DNA of 64,000 bases from Rhodopseudomonas palustris (GCF_003591005.1 NZ_QYYD01000001.1:124001-188000), one strand, 5' to 3'. Positions 9,438 to 18,779 are shown, counted from the first letter of the stretch. Made by a program: numbers and translations. The notes: generated by a model not told the origin, from the sequence alone.

Positions 9438-10664
9438 ATGCAAATTCCCCTCATCGCGCAGATCGGCGTCGACCAGCGCGACAGTGAAGACGTCGCGCTG
9501 CAGAAAATGATACTCGTCGGCGTCGCATTGTCATCCGCGGTCGCGGCGGCGTTGTGGGGGGTCGTCTACATCGCCGCTGGAGCACGCAGCGCCGGCGCCG
9601 TACCGGCGGCCTACAGCGTGTTATCGCTGGTCAACACCATGCTGTTCGCCGCATTTCCCCGCTTTCCGCGCTACCGCTTCTGCCAGCTGACGCTGATCTT
9701 GCTGCTGCCGTGGCTGATGACGATCAGTCTCGGCGGCTTCCATAATTCGAGCGCCGTCATTCTTTGGTCCACGCTTTGTCCCTTGGGCGCCCTGGTCGTC
9801 CACGATCTTCCCGCCGCCTCCCGTTGGTTCGCGGCATTTCTCGTCCTGCTCGCAAGCACCGCGCTTGTCCACCCCTCCGGCGACGCCGCCTCGCTGCCTT
9901 CCTCGATGGTCACATTTTTCTATCTCCTGAACATTGGCTGCGTCGTGAGTCTGGCCTTCGCGATGCTTTACTACTTCGTCGACAAGAAGAACCGGCTGCA
10001 GGAACGATCCGAAATGCTGCTGCTCAACATCCTGCCGATCGAGATCTTCAATGTACTGAAAGGTGAGCACCGCACGATCGCCGATCAGTACGACAAGGCA
10101 AGCATCCTGTTCGCCGACGTCGTGGAGTTCACCCCGCTGGCCAAGTCCATGCCGCCTATGGAACTCGTCGGCCTTCTCGACGAAGTGTTCATGTGCTTCG
10201 ATTTGTTGGTCGAGAAGTATCAATTGGAGAAAATCAAAACCATTGGCGACTGCTATATGGTCGTTTCCGGCGTACCGCGCCCACGTGCCGATCACGCTCA
10301 CGCCCTCGCGCGCATGGCGCTCGATATGCAGGCTTGCGTCGCCGAGCGCGAGTTTCGCGGCAAGCGATTGACGTTCCGCATTGGTATGAATTCAGGCCCT
10401 GTCGTCGCCGGCATCATCGGCCGAAAGAAGTTCATCTTCGACCTGTGGGGCGACGCGGTGAACATGGCCAGTCGCATGGAGTCACACGGCAAGAGCGAAG
10501 CCATTCAAATCACAAACGCGACTCACGACCTGATCAAGCACGACTTCGTCTGCGAAACGCGCGGCACCATAAATGTCAAGGGATCGGGTGAGATGGAGGT
10601 CTGGCATATCTTGAGTGAAAAGCAACACGATGAAAGCAACTCGTCTCGGGTCGCGGCGGAATAG
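9438..10664 (+). CDS. membrane-anchored class III adenylate cyclase
   Basis: 408 aa. The N-terminal half contains about five to six hydrophobic segments (for instance around residues 23-45, 50-67, 75-95 and 155-175), anchoring it in the inner membrane. A short linker leads to a complete class III cyclase domain from about residue 215. Metal-binding Asp are visible in LFADVVEFT (about 227) and KTIGDCYM (about 271). The Lys of IKTIGD and the Asp of FDLWGD (about 335) fit ATP rather than GTP as substrate, and NMASRME supplies the transition-state Asn/Arg. It should make cAMP in the cytoplasm in response to a membrane or cytosolic signal. It is alone in its transcription unit as far as can be seen. 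Confidence 0.92.
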   Translation: MQIPLIAQIGVDQRDSEDVALQKMILVGVALSSAVAAALWGVVYIAAGARSAGAVPAAYSVLSLVNTMLFAAFPRFPRYRFCQLTLILLLPWLMTISLGGFHNSSAVILWSTLCPLGALVVHDLPAASRWFAAFLVLLASTALVHPSGDAASLPSSMVTFFYLLNIGCVVSLAFAMLYYFVDKKNRLQERSEMLLLNILPIEIFNVLKGEHRTIADQYDKASILFADVVEFTPLAKSMPPMELVGLLDEVFMCFDLLVEKYQLEKIKTIGDCYMVVSGVPRPRADHAHALARMALDMQACVAEREFRGKRLTFRIGMNSGPVVAGIIGRKKFIFDLWGDAVNMASRMESHGKSEAIQITNATHDLIKHDFVCETRGTINVKGSGEMEVWHILSEKQHDESNSSRVAAE

Positions 10665-10762
10665 GACAGACCGCTGATCGCCCGCAGCTTTGCTCTCGCC
10701 GTCCGGACCAAACTGGATAAAGTTGATCTGATAGTTCGCGAAGACCAAACCAGGAGAGTCGA

Positions 10763-11071
10763 ATGACCAAATTTGCGCTGTACGTTCCGCTTGTGGCGAA
10801 GCCTGGCAAGGAGAAGGATGTCGCGGATTTTCTGCGGTCGGCGGTTCCTCTGGTCGATGCCGAACCGGGAACGATCTCATGGTACGCGATTCAGGAAGGC
10901 CCCTCCTCTTTCGCGATCTTCGACACATTCGACGACGAGACCGGACGCGACGCGCATCTCAACGGAAAGGTTGCGGCCGCGTTGATGGAGAAGATCAAGG
11001 CGGGCGACATGTTCGACAACACGCCGGAGATTCATAAGTTGGACATCATCGCGGACAAGTCGGCGAGGTAG
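10763..11071 (+). CDS. putative quinol monooxygenase (ABM domain)
   Basis: 102 aa, a single antibiotic-biosynthesis-monooxygenase (ABM) ferredoxin-like domain: FALYVPLVAKPGKEKDVADFL, then PGTISWYAIQEGPSSFAIFDTFDDE and AHLNGKVAAAL. The family includes YgiN-like quinol monooxygenases and small heme-degrading enzymes, most acting as dimers. The ATG is preceded by a strong AGGAG site. It follows the cyclase gene by about 100 bases and could be co-transcribed. The substrate is not deducible. Confidence 0.85.
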   Translation: MTKFALYVPLVAKPGKEKDVADFLRSAVPLVDAEPGTISWYAIQEGPSSFAIFDTFDDETGRDAHLNGKVAAALMEKIKAGDMFDNTPEIHKLDIIADKSAR

Positions 11072-11168
11072 AGCCCCGAGCTCTCCTTGTGCAGCGACTG
11101 TTGTCCACGGGAAGCGCGAACGCGAGCGGTTCATTGGAAGATCGTTCCGCGCTGACGCTCGTCTCAAT

Positions 11169-11187
11169 CGGCCGCAGGATGCGGCCG
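11169..11187. terminator. hairpin between convergent genes, candidate terminator
   Basis: A perfect 8-bp GC stem (CGGCCGCA with TGCGGCCG) with a 3-base loop sits directly after the stop codon of the UvrA-like gene and about 100 bases after the ABM gene. There is no clear U-run on either strand, so intrinsic termination is plausible but not proven. Confidence 0.45.
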
Positions 11188-11189
11188 TC

Positions 11190-13787
11190 TCACGGAGAGG
11201 CCGCCAGGCGATCGGGCGTGGACGCATCCGTTACAAGCCGGGTCCTGAATCGCGACAGGTACGGCGCGGTGCGACTCCTGGACGATTCAGCGACCTCGGC
11301 AGGGATTCCGGCCGCCACCACGCGGCCGCCCTCGTCACCGGCACCAGGGCCGATATCGATCACCCAGTCGCTGCCGGCGGCCACGCGCATGTCATGCTCC
11401 ACCACAATCACAGTACTGCCGAGGTCGACCAGCCGGTCGAGTTGTGCGATGAGCTTCTCGACGTCGGCCGGGTGTAGTCCCGTGGTCGGCTCGTCGAGAA
11501 CGTAGAGTGTCTGGCCGCGTTGGGTGCGCTGCAACTCGGTGGCCAGCTTGATCCGCTGGGCCTCGCCGCCGGAAAGCTCCGTCGCCGGCTGGCCAAGTCG
11601 CAGATAGCCGAGGCCGACCTGCCGCAAGACGTCGAGCGAGCGGCGAACGGGCTCCTCCTCGGCGAAGAACGCGAAGGCGGCGTCGACCGTCATGTCCAGG
11701 ACCTCGGCGATGTTCTTGCCGCGGTGCTTTATCTCGAGAGTCTTCGCGTTGTAGCGAGCGCCGTGACAGCTTGGGCATGGTGCATACACACTGGGCAGAA
11801 ACAGCAACTCGACGCAGACGAAGCCCTCGCCCTCGCAAGTCTCACAGCGCCCCTTGGCGACGTTGAAGGAAAAGCGGCCAGCGTCGTAGCGGCGGGCGCG
11901 CGCCGTCTTGGTGGCCGCGAAGATCTTGCGAACGTAGTCGAACAACCCTGTGTAGGTCGCGAGGTTGGACCGCGGTGTGCGCCCGATCGCCTTCTGATCG
12001 ACGACCACCAACCGCTTGACCCCCTCCATTCCGCCTGCGATCCGGCCGCCGAGCGTGGGCACGACGGTCCGCTCGAGTTCGTCGGCTTCATCGTCAATCG
12101 TCGGGGGCGATCCACCCAGACCTGTTGCAATCAGTTCCACCAACACTTGGCTCACCAGGCTCGACTTGCCTGAGCCGGAAACGCCCGTCACGGTGGTGAA
12201 AACTCCCAACGGAAACTCGACGTCGAGGTCATGCAGGTTGTTGCGACTGACGCCCTGCAACCGCAGCCAGCCCTTGGGCGAGCGCGGCGTCCGGGCCGAC
12301 ACGGCGCGGTCGCCGAACAGGTATTGCCGGGTTTGCGATCCTTCGATCTGCCTGAATCCCTGGAGCGATCCGCTGTACAGCACCTCGCCGCCGAGTTCGC
12401 CGGCGCCCGGCCCGATATCGACGACCCAATCCGCTTGGCGGATCACGTCGACCTCGTGTTCGACCACGAAGAGCGAATTGCCTGAGGCTTTCAATCGGGC
12501 GAGCGCCCTAAGCAGCGCCTCGGTGTCGGCGGGATGCAATCCGGCCGACGGCTCGTCGAGCACATAGACGACGCCGAACAGATTCGAGCGCACTTGCGTC
12601 GCCAGTCGCAGGCGCTGTAGTTCGCCCGGAGAGAGCGTCGGGGTACTTCGCTCCAGCGAAAGATAGCCTAGTCCGAGGTCGAGCAGAACCGTGAGACGGC
12701 CACCGAAGTCCTCGGCGATGCGCTGCACCACCAACGCCTTCTCCGGATGCTGTGCCCTGAGCTTGGCCAAGACAGGGGCAGTCGCCTCCGCATAGGGGCG
12801 CAACAGCTCAGCGAGCTTGGTCAGCGAAATCCTGGAAACATCGGCAATATCGTAGCCCGCGAACCTGACAGCCAGCGACTCGCGGCGCAGCCGCTTGCCA
12901 TGACAAAGCGGGCAATCGGTGCTGACCATGTAGCGCGACACCCGCTTCTTGATCGACGCACTTTCCGTCGTGGCGAACGTATTCAGTACATATCGCCTGG
13001 CGCTGGAGAAGTTGCCGCGGTAGCTGGGCTCCTCCTTGCGTCGGATCGCCCTTCGCGCCTCGTTGACGTCATAGCCGATATAGACCGGGACCACCGGTTG
13101 CTCGTCGGTGTAGAGGATCCAGTCGCGCGCCTTCTTCGGCAACTCGCGCCACGGACGATCGACGTCGTAGCCGAGCGAGATCAGCATGTCGCGCAAATTG
13201 CCGCCATGCCAGGCAGGCGGCCAGGCCGCGATCGCGCGCTCGCGAATGCTTTTGGAATCGTCCGGCACCATTGAGCGCTCGGTCACCTCGTAGACCTTGC
13301 CGAGCCCCTGGCATCGGGGACAAGCTCCCGTCGGCGTATTCGGCGAGAACGCCTCGGCATCGAGATGCGCCTGGTGCCGAGGATAATCGCCGGCGCGCGA
13401 GTACAGCATTCGAAGCAGGTTCGACAGAGTCGTGACACTGCCGACGGACGAGCGCGTGGTGGGCGCGCCGCGCTGCTGCTGCAGGGCCACCGCTGGCGGC
13501 AGACCTTCGATCTCGTCAACCTCCGGAACCGGCATTTGGTGAAACAATCGCCGCGCATACGGCGAGACGGATTCCAGATAGCGCCGCTGCGCCTCCGCAT
13601 AGAGCGTGCCGAACGCAAGCGACGATTTTCCCGAGCCGGATACGCCGGTGAAGACCACAAGCGCATCGCGGGGAATGACGAGATCGATATTCTTCAAATT
13701 GTGCTCGCGTGCGCCGCGCACGCGGACGAAGCCCCGTGGTTCTCCGCTTGTTACTTTCTGAGAACAAGGCTTGTCGATTTGTTGCAT
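11190..13787 (-). CDS. UvrA-family ABC ATPase (short, UvrA2-like)
   Basis: 865 aa, two ABC ATPase halves of the UvrA family, which scan DNA for lesions. First half: VRGAREHNLKNIDL, Walker A GVSGSGKSSLAFGTLY, zinc site CPRCQGLG and CPLCHGKRL, signature LSPGELQRLRLATQ. Second half: Walker A GVSGSGKSSLVSQVL, zinc site CETCEGEGF and CPSCHGARY, signature LSGGEAQRIKLATEL, Walker B LYVLDEPTTGLHPAD. It is some 80-100 residues shorter than housekeeping UvrA (about 940-970 aa), as in the accessory UvrA2/DrrC-like group linked to drug or lesion tolerance. The start chosen is the first ATG just before the conserved region; its ribosome site is weak. An upstream in-frame extension has no UvrA character. 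Confidence 0.88.
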   Translation of the reverse strand: MQQIDKPCSQKVTSGEPRGFVRVRGAREHNLKNIDLVIPRDALVVFTGVSGSGKSSLAFGTLYAEAQRRYLESVSPYARRLFHQMPVPEVDEIEGLPPAVALQQQRGAPTTRSSVGSVTTLSNLLRMLYSRAGDYPRHQAHLDAEAFSPNTPTGACPRCQGLGKVYEVTERSMVPDDSKSIRERAIAAWPPAWHGGNLRDMLISLGYDVDRPWRELPKKARDWILYTDEQPVVPVYIGYDVNEARRAIRRKEEPSYRGNFSSARRYVLNTFATTESASIKKRVSRYMVSTDCPLCHGKRLRRESLAVRFAGYDIADVSRISLTKLAELLRPYAEATAPVLAKLRAQHPEKALVVQRIAEDFGGRLTVLLDLGLGYLSLERSTPTLSPGELQRLRLATQVRSNLFGVVYVLDEPSAGLHPADTEALLRALARLKASGNSLFVVEHEVDVIRQADWVVDIGPGAGELGGEVLYSGSLQGFRQIEGSQTRQYLFGDRAVSARTPRSPKGWLRLQGVSRNNLHDLDVEFPLGVFTTVTGVSGSGKSSLVSQVLVELIATGLGGSPPTIDDEADELERTVVPTLGGRIAGGMEGVKRLVVVDQKAIGRTPRSNLATYTGLFDYVRKIFAATKTARARRYDAGRFSFNVAKGRCETCEGEGFVCVELLFLPSVYAPCPSCHGARYNAKTLEIKHRGKNIAEVLDMTVDAAFAFFAEEEPVRRSLDVLRQVGLGYLRLGQPATELSGGEAQRIKLATELQRTQRGQTLYVLDEPTTGLHPADVEKLIAQLDRLVDLGSTVIVVEHDMRVAAGSDWVIDIGPGAGDEGGRVVAAGIPAEVAESSRSRTAPYLSRFRTRLVTDASTPDRLAASP

Positions 13788-14125
13788 CAGGCAAAACGCC
13801 TTAAGGCAGCCGGGAGTTCCGATCCCGACGGTAGGCTGCCAGACGCGGTGCTGGTGAGCTTTCTGCCGCATGGAATCGACCACCTCAGGACTTGCGAGTT
13901 CGTGTGCTGCGATCCGTCGATCGTAAAGGCGGAAAGCGCCCCTTGGCCGCCGCAACGAAGTCCGTGGCGCCACGCATGCTGCCCGCCCGCATATTATGGC
14001 GCGGTCATCGTCATTGCACATCGTCACACGGCGCGGGATGCAAATGAGAGAATGAACTCTCCTCCAATGACTGAGCGAAGACGTCGGCAGAACCGGAAAC
14101 GGATTGTACTTCAAGCTTCGTCCGG
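13788..14125. other. intergenic region, no gene seen
   Basis: About 340 bases upstream of the UvrA-like gene and downstream of the MEDS gene. The frames crossing it are extensions of neighbours without conserved character. It presumably carries the promoter of the UvrA-like gene. Confidence 0.4.
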
Positions 14126-14773
14126 CTATCCGCGATAGGATTGGCTTGGCCCGGTTCGCGCCTGCACCTCGCGGATAAAGTCCTGCGGGCTCGTGAAGAA
14201 CGAATTTTCGACCAAGACGCCGCCGATGATGACCATCGGATGCGTACGCAGGATATCGATGGCGTGCGGCGCCGTCAGCAGATTGGCGTCGAAGGTGCAA
14301 ATCACCGGGTCGTCGAAATTTGGTAGCGCGCCGTTGAGCCGCATTTCATACTCGGCCCAATCTGCGCCGCTTTTCCAGTCGTCCACAGCCACTTCGGCGT
14401 GCGCGATCATCCGCGTCAACGGGAAGCCGAGTGCTACGCCGGCCCGCAAGGCTTCCTGAATCAGGACGAGCATCGCTTCCTTGTCAAACCGGCCGGTCTT
14501 GAGATAGGTGTCCTCCGGCAGCGCAACTTCGAGCTGACGGCTTTTCAACGTCGTTTCCACGTCGATGCCGGCCTTTCGCAACCAGCTGAGGTGATCCTCC
14601 CGGTGATGAGACGGGAGCACATGAAAACCGCGCTGACCACAGTTGATGCCGTCGCAGATGAACGGCAGCAACGCGTCGTATTCCTCCACGGCCGAATTGA
14701 AGAACGCGCAGACATGCCGGTGCTCCCGCAGCATGGATCGCCCAAACGGAATCGGCGCAGTGGTGGAAATCAT
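14126..14773 (-). CDS. MEDS-domain sensory protein
   Basis: 215 aa with the MEDS (methanogen/methylotroph DcmR sensory) pattern: HVCAFFNSAVEEYDALLPFICDGINCGQRGFHVL at the start, LEVALPEDTYLKTGRFDKEAML in the middle and DPVICTFDANLL near the end. The domain is related to the KaiC/RecA-like fold and occurs in regulators and upstream of histidine kinases; here it stands alone with no output domain. The ATG used has GGAGGG six bases upstream. It lies next to the GAF gene in the same direction, about 100 bases apart, and both are divergent from the histidine kinase/regulator pair, so a shared sensory circuit is possible. Confidence 0.82.
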   Translation of the reverse strand: MISTTAPIPFGRSMLREHRHVCAFFNSAVEEYDALLPFICDGINCGQRGFHVLPSHHREDHLSWLRKAGIDVETTLKSRQLEVALPEDTYLKTGRFDKEAMLVLIQEALRAGVALGFPLTRMIAHAEVAVDDWKSGADWAEYEMRLNGALPNFDDPVICTFDANLLTAPHAIDILRTHPMVIIGGVLVENSFFTSPQDFIREVQARTGPSQSYRG

Positions 14774-14874
14774 CTCAGCCCTCCAGTTCAAATCTCTTGT
14801 CCGGCACATTCTGAGCCCATTTCGAGCGGTCTGCACAGGGTATGCCGCGCAGCGCACAAAGCCATCTATGCGGG

Positions 14875-15497
14875 TCACGGCTGCCGCCATCGTGCCTCAC
14901 CTGATTGACAGCGTTCCGAAACCGGCCTGCCGCGGAGGTGCTCGCCCAGCGCCGAACCGTCACGTTGCGTCAAGCTGTTGGCGACCTTAAGGGCAAAGCG
15001 ATTTAGCGGAGACTCATCGAACTGGCTCTCGATCTGCGGCTCGCGGAAATGAGTAGAAAACACCCCCCAAAGGGAACCATTGCTGCTGATGAGCGGCGCC
15101 GAATGAACCGCAGAAATGCCGCTCGCTCGCAGCGCATCGAGCTGGCGCGTGCCTACATACAAGTAGTTCGTCGAGATATCCGCGACGAATATACTCATAC
15201 GTCGAGTAAGCGCAGCGGCGCATGAAGTAGAGCTATCCCGGCGAACGATGCCGAAAAAGCCGAGCGCTTCCCTGGAAAACCCGCGGCTGGCGACAATCGT
15301 TAGACAGTCGGCTCTTTCGTCGAAGCGCTGCAGGGTACCCAGATCCGCGCACGTCAGCCCGATCGCGATATCCAGGACCCGCAACAGCTCCGCGCCGACA
15401 TCTTCGGAATTTCTAAGCCGCTGCAGGACGGCGTCGATCTCTCGACCGCCTGCAGATCGAATCGCTCAGGGGGAAACGGCTCCTCGGGATCCTCCAT
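14875..15497 (-). pseudogene. GAF-domain protein, apparently frameshifted near its N-terminus
   Basis: The body of the gene (from about 15440 leftwards) encodes a GAF domain: LDIAIGLTCADLGTLQRFDE, VASRGF, FGIVRRDSSTSCAAAL, FVADISTNYLY and SAPLISSNGSLWGVFSTHF. In that frame an in-frame TGA lies a short way upstream and no ATG follows it, leaving only CTG/TTG starts. A second frame begins with a well-placed ATG (15497, AAAGGTG upstream). It reads a plausible N-terminus (MEDPEEPFPPERF, then DLQAVE) up to about 15443, exactly where the GAF frame takes over (REIDAVLQRL). Joining them needs one missing base, or four at a CGAG repeat. This is either a real inactivating deletion, a sequence error, or a shorter protein starting at TTG (15384). 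The last residues (GEARWRQP) have no known function. Confidence 0.65.
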
Positions 15498-15820
15498 CAC
15501 CTTTGCTTCCGCGGCTATGCCGCGGCGACATTGTCGCGGCCATACAGGCTGGAATGTAAGGTCGAATTGTCACGGAGCGGATTAAGCAATTTTACGTAAT
15601 CATCCTCCCTTTCAGAGGGATACTTAGCGCGCTCCCCCCGCTAGGGGTGTATCTATGTTATCGACGGACTGATCCGACGAGTGTAGGTTCATTGGAGCAG
15701 CTCTCGATCCTGAGATCGAGAGCAGAAGCGATTGGCCTTTTCTAACCCAGTTGCAAGCATCGGCCAGCGGCACGCTGACGGTTGAGCTTCAATGTGCGTT
15801 TGTGGGTTGAGGCCAGTCGA

Positions 15821-17536
15821 ATGCCTTGGGTCGATGAGCTTTCCGAACCGCATGAACTCAGGCGCTGCATCCGCGATCTCGTGGCACTGTCGACGCTGCC
15901 GGCCATCTGGAAAGATTACAATTCGCGGCAGATTGCCGATAGCGCGGCGGCCGCGCTGCTTTCGATGCTCAATGCCGAGGTCATTTACGTATCTGTGCCC
16001 GGACTGCGTGACGAACCTGCGGCCGACGTGATGCGCACGCGTGGCGCGGTGCCCGCCGGACCGTGCGGTCACGTTGAACGCATTCTCCGCGGAGCGTGGC
16101 GCGGTAGGCGGGAGCAGATACCCATGATCGACAACCCGCTCGGGACCGGAACGCTACGAATTGCGGCGGCGCCGATGGGGTTTGGCGGCGACGACATGAT
16201 CGTCGCCGGGTCCGTCAATCCGCAATTTCCGAGCGAGACGCACCGGCTCCTGCTCGGAATTACGGCGAACCACGCGACGCTCGCCATTCAACGCTGGCTC
16301 GCGGAGGTTGAGCAGCGGCGTCTGGGGAGCGTGATCGAGCGGTCGTCCGAGTTCGTTGGCTTCGCCCATCTCGACGGCACGCCGCAATACATCAACAAGG
16401 CGGCATTCGACCTGCTCGGGCTTTCAGATCTCCAGGAACTACAGGCAGCCAGCATCTTTGATTTCCTGGCTCCCGATGAGCAGGCTCGAGCGCGCACCGA
16501 GCTGCTTCCGATGGTGATGAGCAGCGGACGGTGGCTCGGCGAGCTCAATTTTTGTCACTTCAAGACTGGAGAGAACATTCCCTTCCTGCTCGACTGGTTC
16601 CGCATCGACGACCCGCGCACCGGCCGTCCGACCAACATGGCGGCCGTCAGTCGCGATCTGAGGCCGCAAAAGAAGCTCGAAGACGATCTCCGGCGCCTCA
16701 ACGAGTCGTTGGAGCAGCGGGTGGCGGAACGGACGTCGGAATTGGCAGAAGCGCTCGAGCGCTTGACGATTGAAGCCGAGGAGCACGCGCGCGCGGATGT
16801 CCGCGCACAGAAGCTGCAGGCGGAGCTTCTTCATGCCTCGCGGCTGAGCACCGCGGGCCAGATGGCCGGGGCGTTGGCTCACGAGTTGAACCAGCCGCTG
16901 ACCGCATTCACCAATTCGGTCAATGCCGGGCGCCGGATGATGGCAAACGACGCGCCCCACAGGGACGACACCATACGCGACGTCCTCGACGAAGCTGCAG
17001 ATCAGGCGCTGCGCGCCGGCGAGATCATCAGGCGGCTGCGAGAGTTCGTGACGCGCGGCGAGACGGAAATGCGGATCGAAAACCTGCCTGACCTGATCCG
17101 GGAGGCCAGCAAGCTTGCATCGGCGGGAATCGGACCGCACGACATGCGGGTCCGGCTGAGCTTCGATCCGCGCGCCAATACGGTGTTTGCCAACCGAATC
17201 CAGCTGCAGCAGGTCATGCTCAACCTGATACGCAATGCGCACGAGGCAATGGCGCAGAGCGAGTGGCGCGAACTGAAGGTGGCCACGGCGCGACTTGATG
17301 ACGCATCGATCGAAATTGCCGTCGCAGATCATGGCTCTGGCGTGTCGGACAATATTGTCGACCACCTGTTCGAGCCATTCCACACCACAAAAGTCGACGG
17401 CATGGGACTGGGGCTCTCGATCTGCCGCTCGATCGTCGAGCCACATCGCGGGACGTTGCGCTATGAGCTCAATCACGGCGGCGGAGCAATCTTTCGTGTG
17501 ACGCTGCCAGTCCCCGTCGAACGATGGGTTTCTTGA
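15821..17536 (+). CDS. GAF-PAS sensor histidine kinase
   Basis: About 571 aa, soluble. An N-terminal GAF-like region (about 1-170) is followed by a PAS domain (about 175-290; EFVGFAHLDGTPQYINKAAFDLLG). A coiled coil (LNESLEQRVAERTSELAEALERL) leads into the HisKA region with the phosphorylated His in ALAHELNQPLTAF (about 354). The HATPase domain shows the N box LNLIRNAHEAM, the G1 box VADHGSGV and the G2 box GMGLGLSICRSI. The architecture resembles the FixL/DctB-like kinases of rhizobia, but no heme-PAS His is evident. The ATG with GAGG upstream is chosen over an upstream TTG. The stop codon overlaps the regulator start (TGATG), which indicates a cognate pair. Confidence 0.9.
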   Translation: MPWVDELSEPHELRRCIRDLVALSTLPAIWKDYNSRQIADSAAAALLSMLNAEVIYVSVPGLRDEPAADVMRTRGAVPAGPCGHVERILRGAWRGRREQIPMIDNPLGTGTLRIAAAPMGFGGDDMIVAGSVNPQFPSETHRLLLGITANHATLAIQRWLAEVEQRRLGSVIERSSEFVGFAHLDGTPQYINKAAFDLLGLSDLQELQAASIFDFLAPDEQARARTELLPMVMSSGRWLGELNFCHFKTGENIPFLLDWFRIDDPRTGRPTNMAAVSRDLRPQKKLEDDLRRLNESLEQRVAERTSELAEALERLTIEAEEHARADVRAQKLQAELLHASRLSTAGQMAGALAHELNQPLTAFTNSVNAGRRMMANDAPHRDDTIRDVLDEAADQALRAGEIIRRLREFVTRGETEMRIENLPDLIREASKLASAGIGPHDMRVRLSFDPRANTVFANRIQLQQVMLNLIRNAHEAMAQSEWRELKVATARLDDASIEIAVADHGSGVSDNIVDHLFEPFHTTKVDGMGLGLSICRSIVEPHRGTLRYELNHGGGAIFRVTLPVPVERWVS

Positions 17537-18153
17537 TGCCCGCAGACCGTCTCATTTACGTCGTCGACGACGACCCGGCGATCCGCCGATCCCTGGAGCG
17601 CCTGTTGGAAGCGATCGGCTTTAAGGTGGCGTCGTATGCAACGCCGGGAGTATTTCTCGACGTCGCGGGCCGGTTACGCAGCGGTTGCGTGCTTCTGGAT
17701 CTTCGTATGCCGGAGATGGACGGCTTCGAGGTTCAGGCTCGCCTTCGGCTGATCAATCCAGACTTGCCGGTCATTGTGGTAACGGCACAAGGGGACGTGA
17801 GAACCGCGGTCCGCGCGATGAAGGCGGGAGCCGTGGACTTCATTGAAAAGCCCTACAGCGACGACGCCTTGATAATGTCAATCGAGTCCGCGTTAGCGAC
17901 CGACGCGTCCACCGGCCGGAACGGCGATATCGCCACGGCAGCTGCGTTGATCAATACGCTGAGCCCGCGCGAACGGCAGGTGCTCGAGGCGCTCGTGGCT
18001 GGTCAGCCCAATAAGGTCATCGCATTCGATCTTGGAATCAGTGTTCGCACCGTCGAGGTTCACCGTTCGCGCATGATGGATCGTCTCGGCGTGCATCAGT
18101 TCGCCGAGGCCGTGAAGCTTCTGGTCCTGGCGAGTTTTGCTGCGCGGGCCTGA
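17536..18153 (+). CDS. FixJ-type LuxR-family response regulator
   Basis: 205 aa. The receiver domain (about 5-120) has the acidic pair in VVDDDPAIRR, the phosphoacceptor Asp in LLDLRMPEMDGF (about 55), the switch Thr in VVTAQGD and the Lys in FIEKPYSD. A C-terminal LuxR-type helix-turn-helix follows: LSPRERQVLEALVAGQPNK, then ISVRTVEVHRSRMMDRLG. FixJ/TtrR-like organisation. It is translationally coupled to the histidine kinase and is presumably its phosphorylation target and a transcriptional activator. The target genes are unknown. Confidence 0.92.
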   Translation: MPADRLIYVVDDDPAIRRSLERLLEAIGFKVASYATPGVFLDVAGRLRSGCVLLDLRMPEMDGFEVQARLRLINPDLPVIVVTAQGDVRTAVRAMKAGAVDFIEKPYSDDALIMSIESALATDASTGRNGDIATAAALINTLSPRERQVLEALVAGQPNKVIAFDLGISVRTVEVHRSRMMDRLGVHQFAEAVKLLVLASFAARA

Positions 18154-18568
18154 TGAAGGAGCGTTATCGTCGCCGAGACCATCCCGGCGCGAACGCCGAA
18201 CGAGCCGATGAGTGTCCAGCACGCCAAGCGCCGAAACACCGCCGACATCGCAGGACGGCGTTGTGTCCCCTGCCCCAGGTCAGGATGACGATTCAAGTCG
18301 CCGCACTCGTTATCTAAAAAGGGACCCGCTCCTCCGATTCTCGCTAGCACACGATCATGCCGCGGCGCCAACAGCGCGCCGGATTCGAGGGAGGGTATGC
18401 TGGTTGACGACCATATTCAGATGAGAGTGACGACCAGGATGAACGCTCGAGCTCAACCTCAGCTCTAATTCTCCCTCATCCAAAGCGTGGGGATAAACAT
18501 TTACTGATTATCATTTATATGGCACAATTCTATTTTTCAGAGATTGAATTTGGCCTGCGAGTCTCACT
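18154..18568. other. intergenic region, AT-rich at its right end
   Basis: No supported gene. The last 100 bases (about 18490-18560) become AT-rich and could carry a promoter for the small membrane protein that follows. Confidence 0.4.
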
Positions 18569-18709
18569 ATGCTTCCAGCGCGATTAGCACGAAATATAAT
18601 GGCGCAATGGCTTTTCGTCGCCGGCTTCGTCCTGACTTATGCGATCGCCGTCGTCGTGACTTTTGGATCGATATCCTGGAAATGGATTCGAATGGAGCGG
18701 ATCGATTAA
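18569..18709 (+). CDS. putative single-pass small membrane protein
   Basis: A 46-codon open frame. It begins MLPARLARNIMAQ, continues with one strongly hydrophobic stretch (WLFVAGFVLTYAIAVVVTFG) and ends in a basic tail (SWKWIRMERID) before TAA. A second in-frame ATG ten codons in would give 36 residues. The single clean transmembrane helix flanked by Trp and Arg/Lys looks like a genuine short membrane peptide. The ribosome site is weak and no homolog is recalled. It precedes the coiled-coil gene by about 70 bases in the same direction. Confidence 0.45.
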   Translation: MLPARLARNIMAQWLFVAGFVLTYAIAVVVTFGSISWKWIRMERID

Positions 18710-18779
18710 TCGCGGCAACACCTAACGTTCGAAGGCGCCGAGAGGCTGCTCAAGCCAATACCCGGCCTTGGTCGATACA

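Noticed and set aside
16439-17476. 345-codon minus-strand frame opposite the histidine kinase
   Set aside because: Antisense shadow; the kinase motifs on the plus strand are complete.
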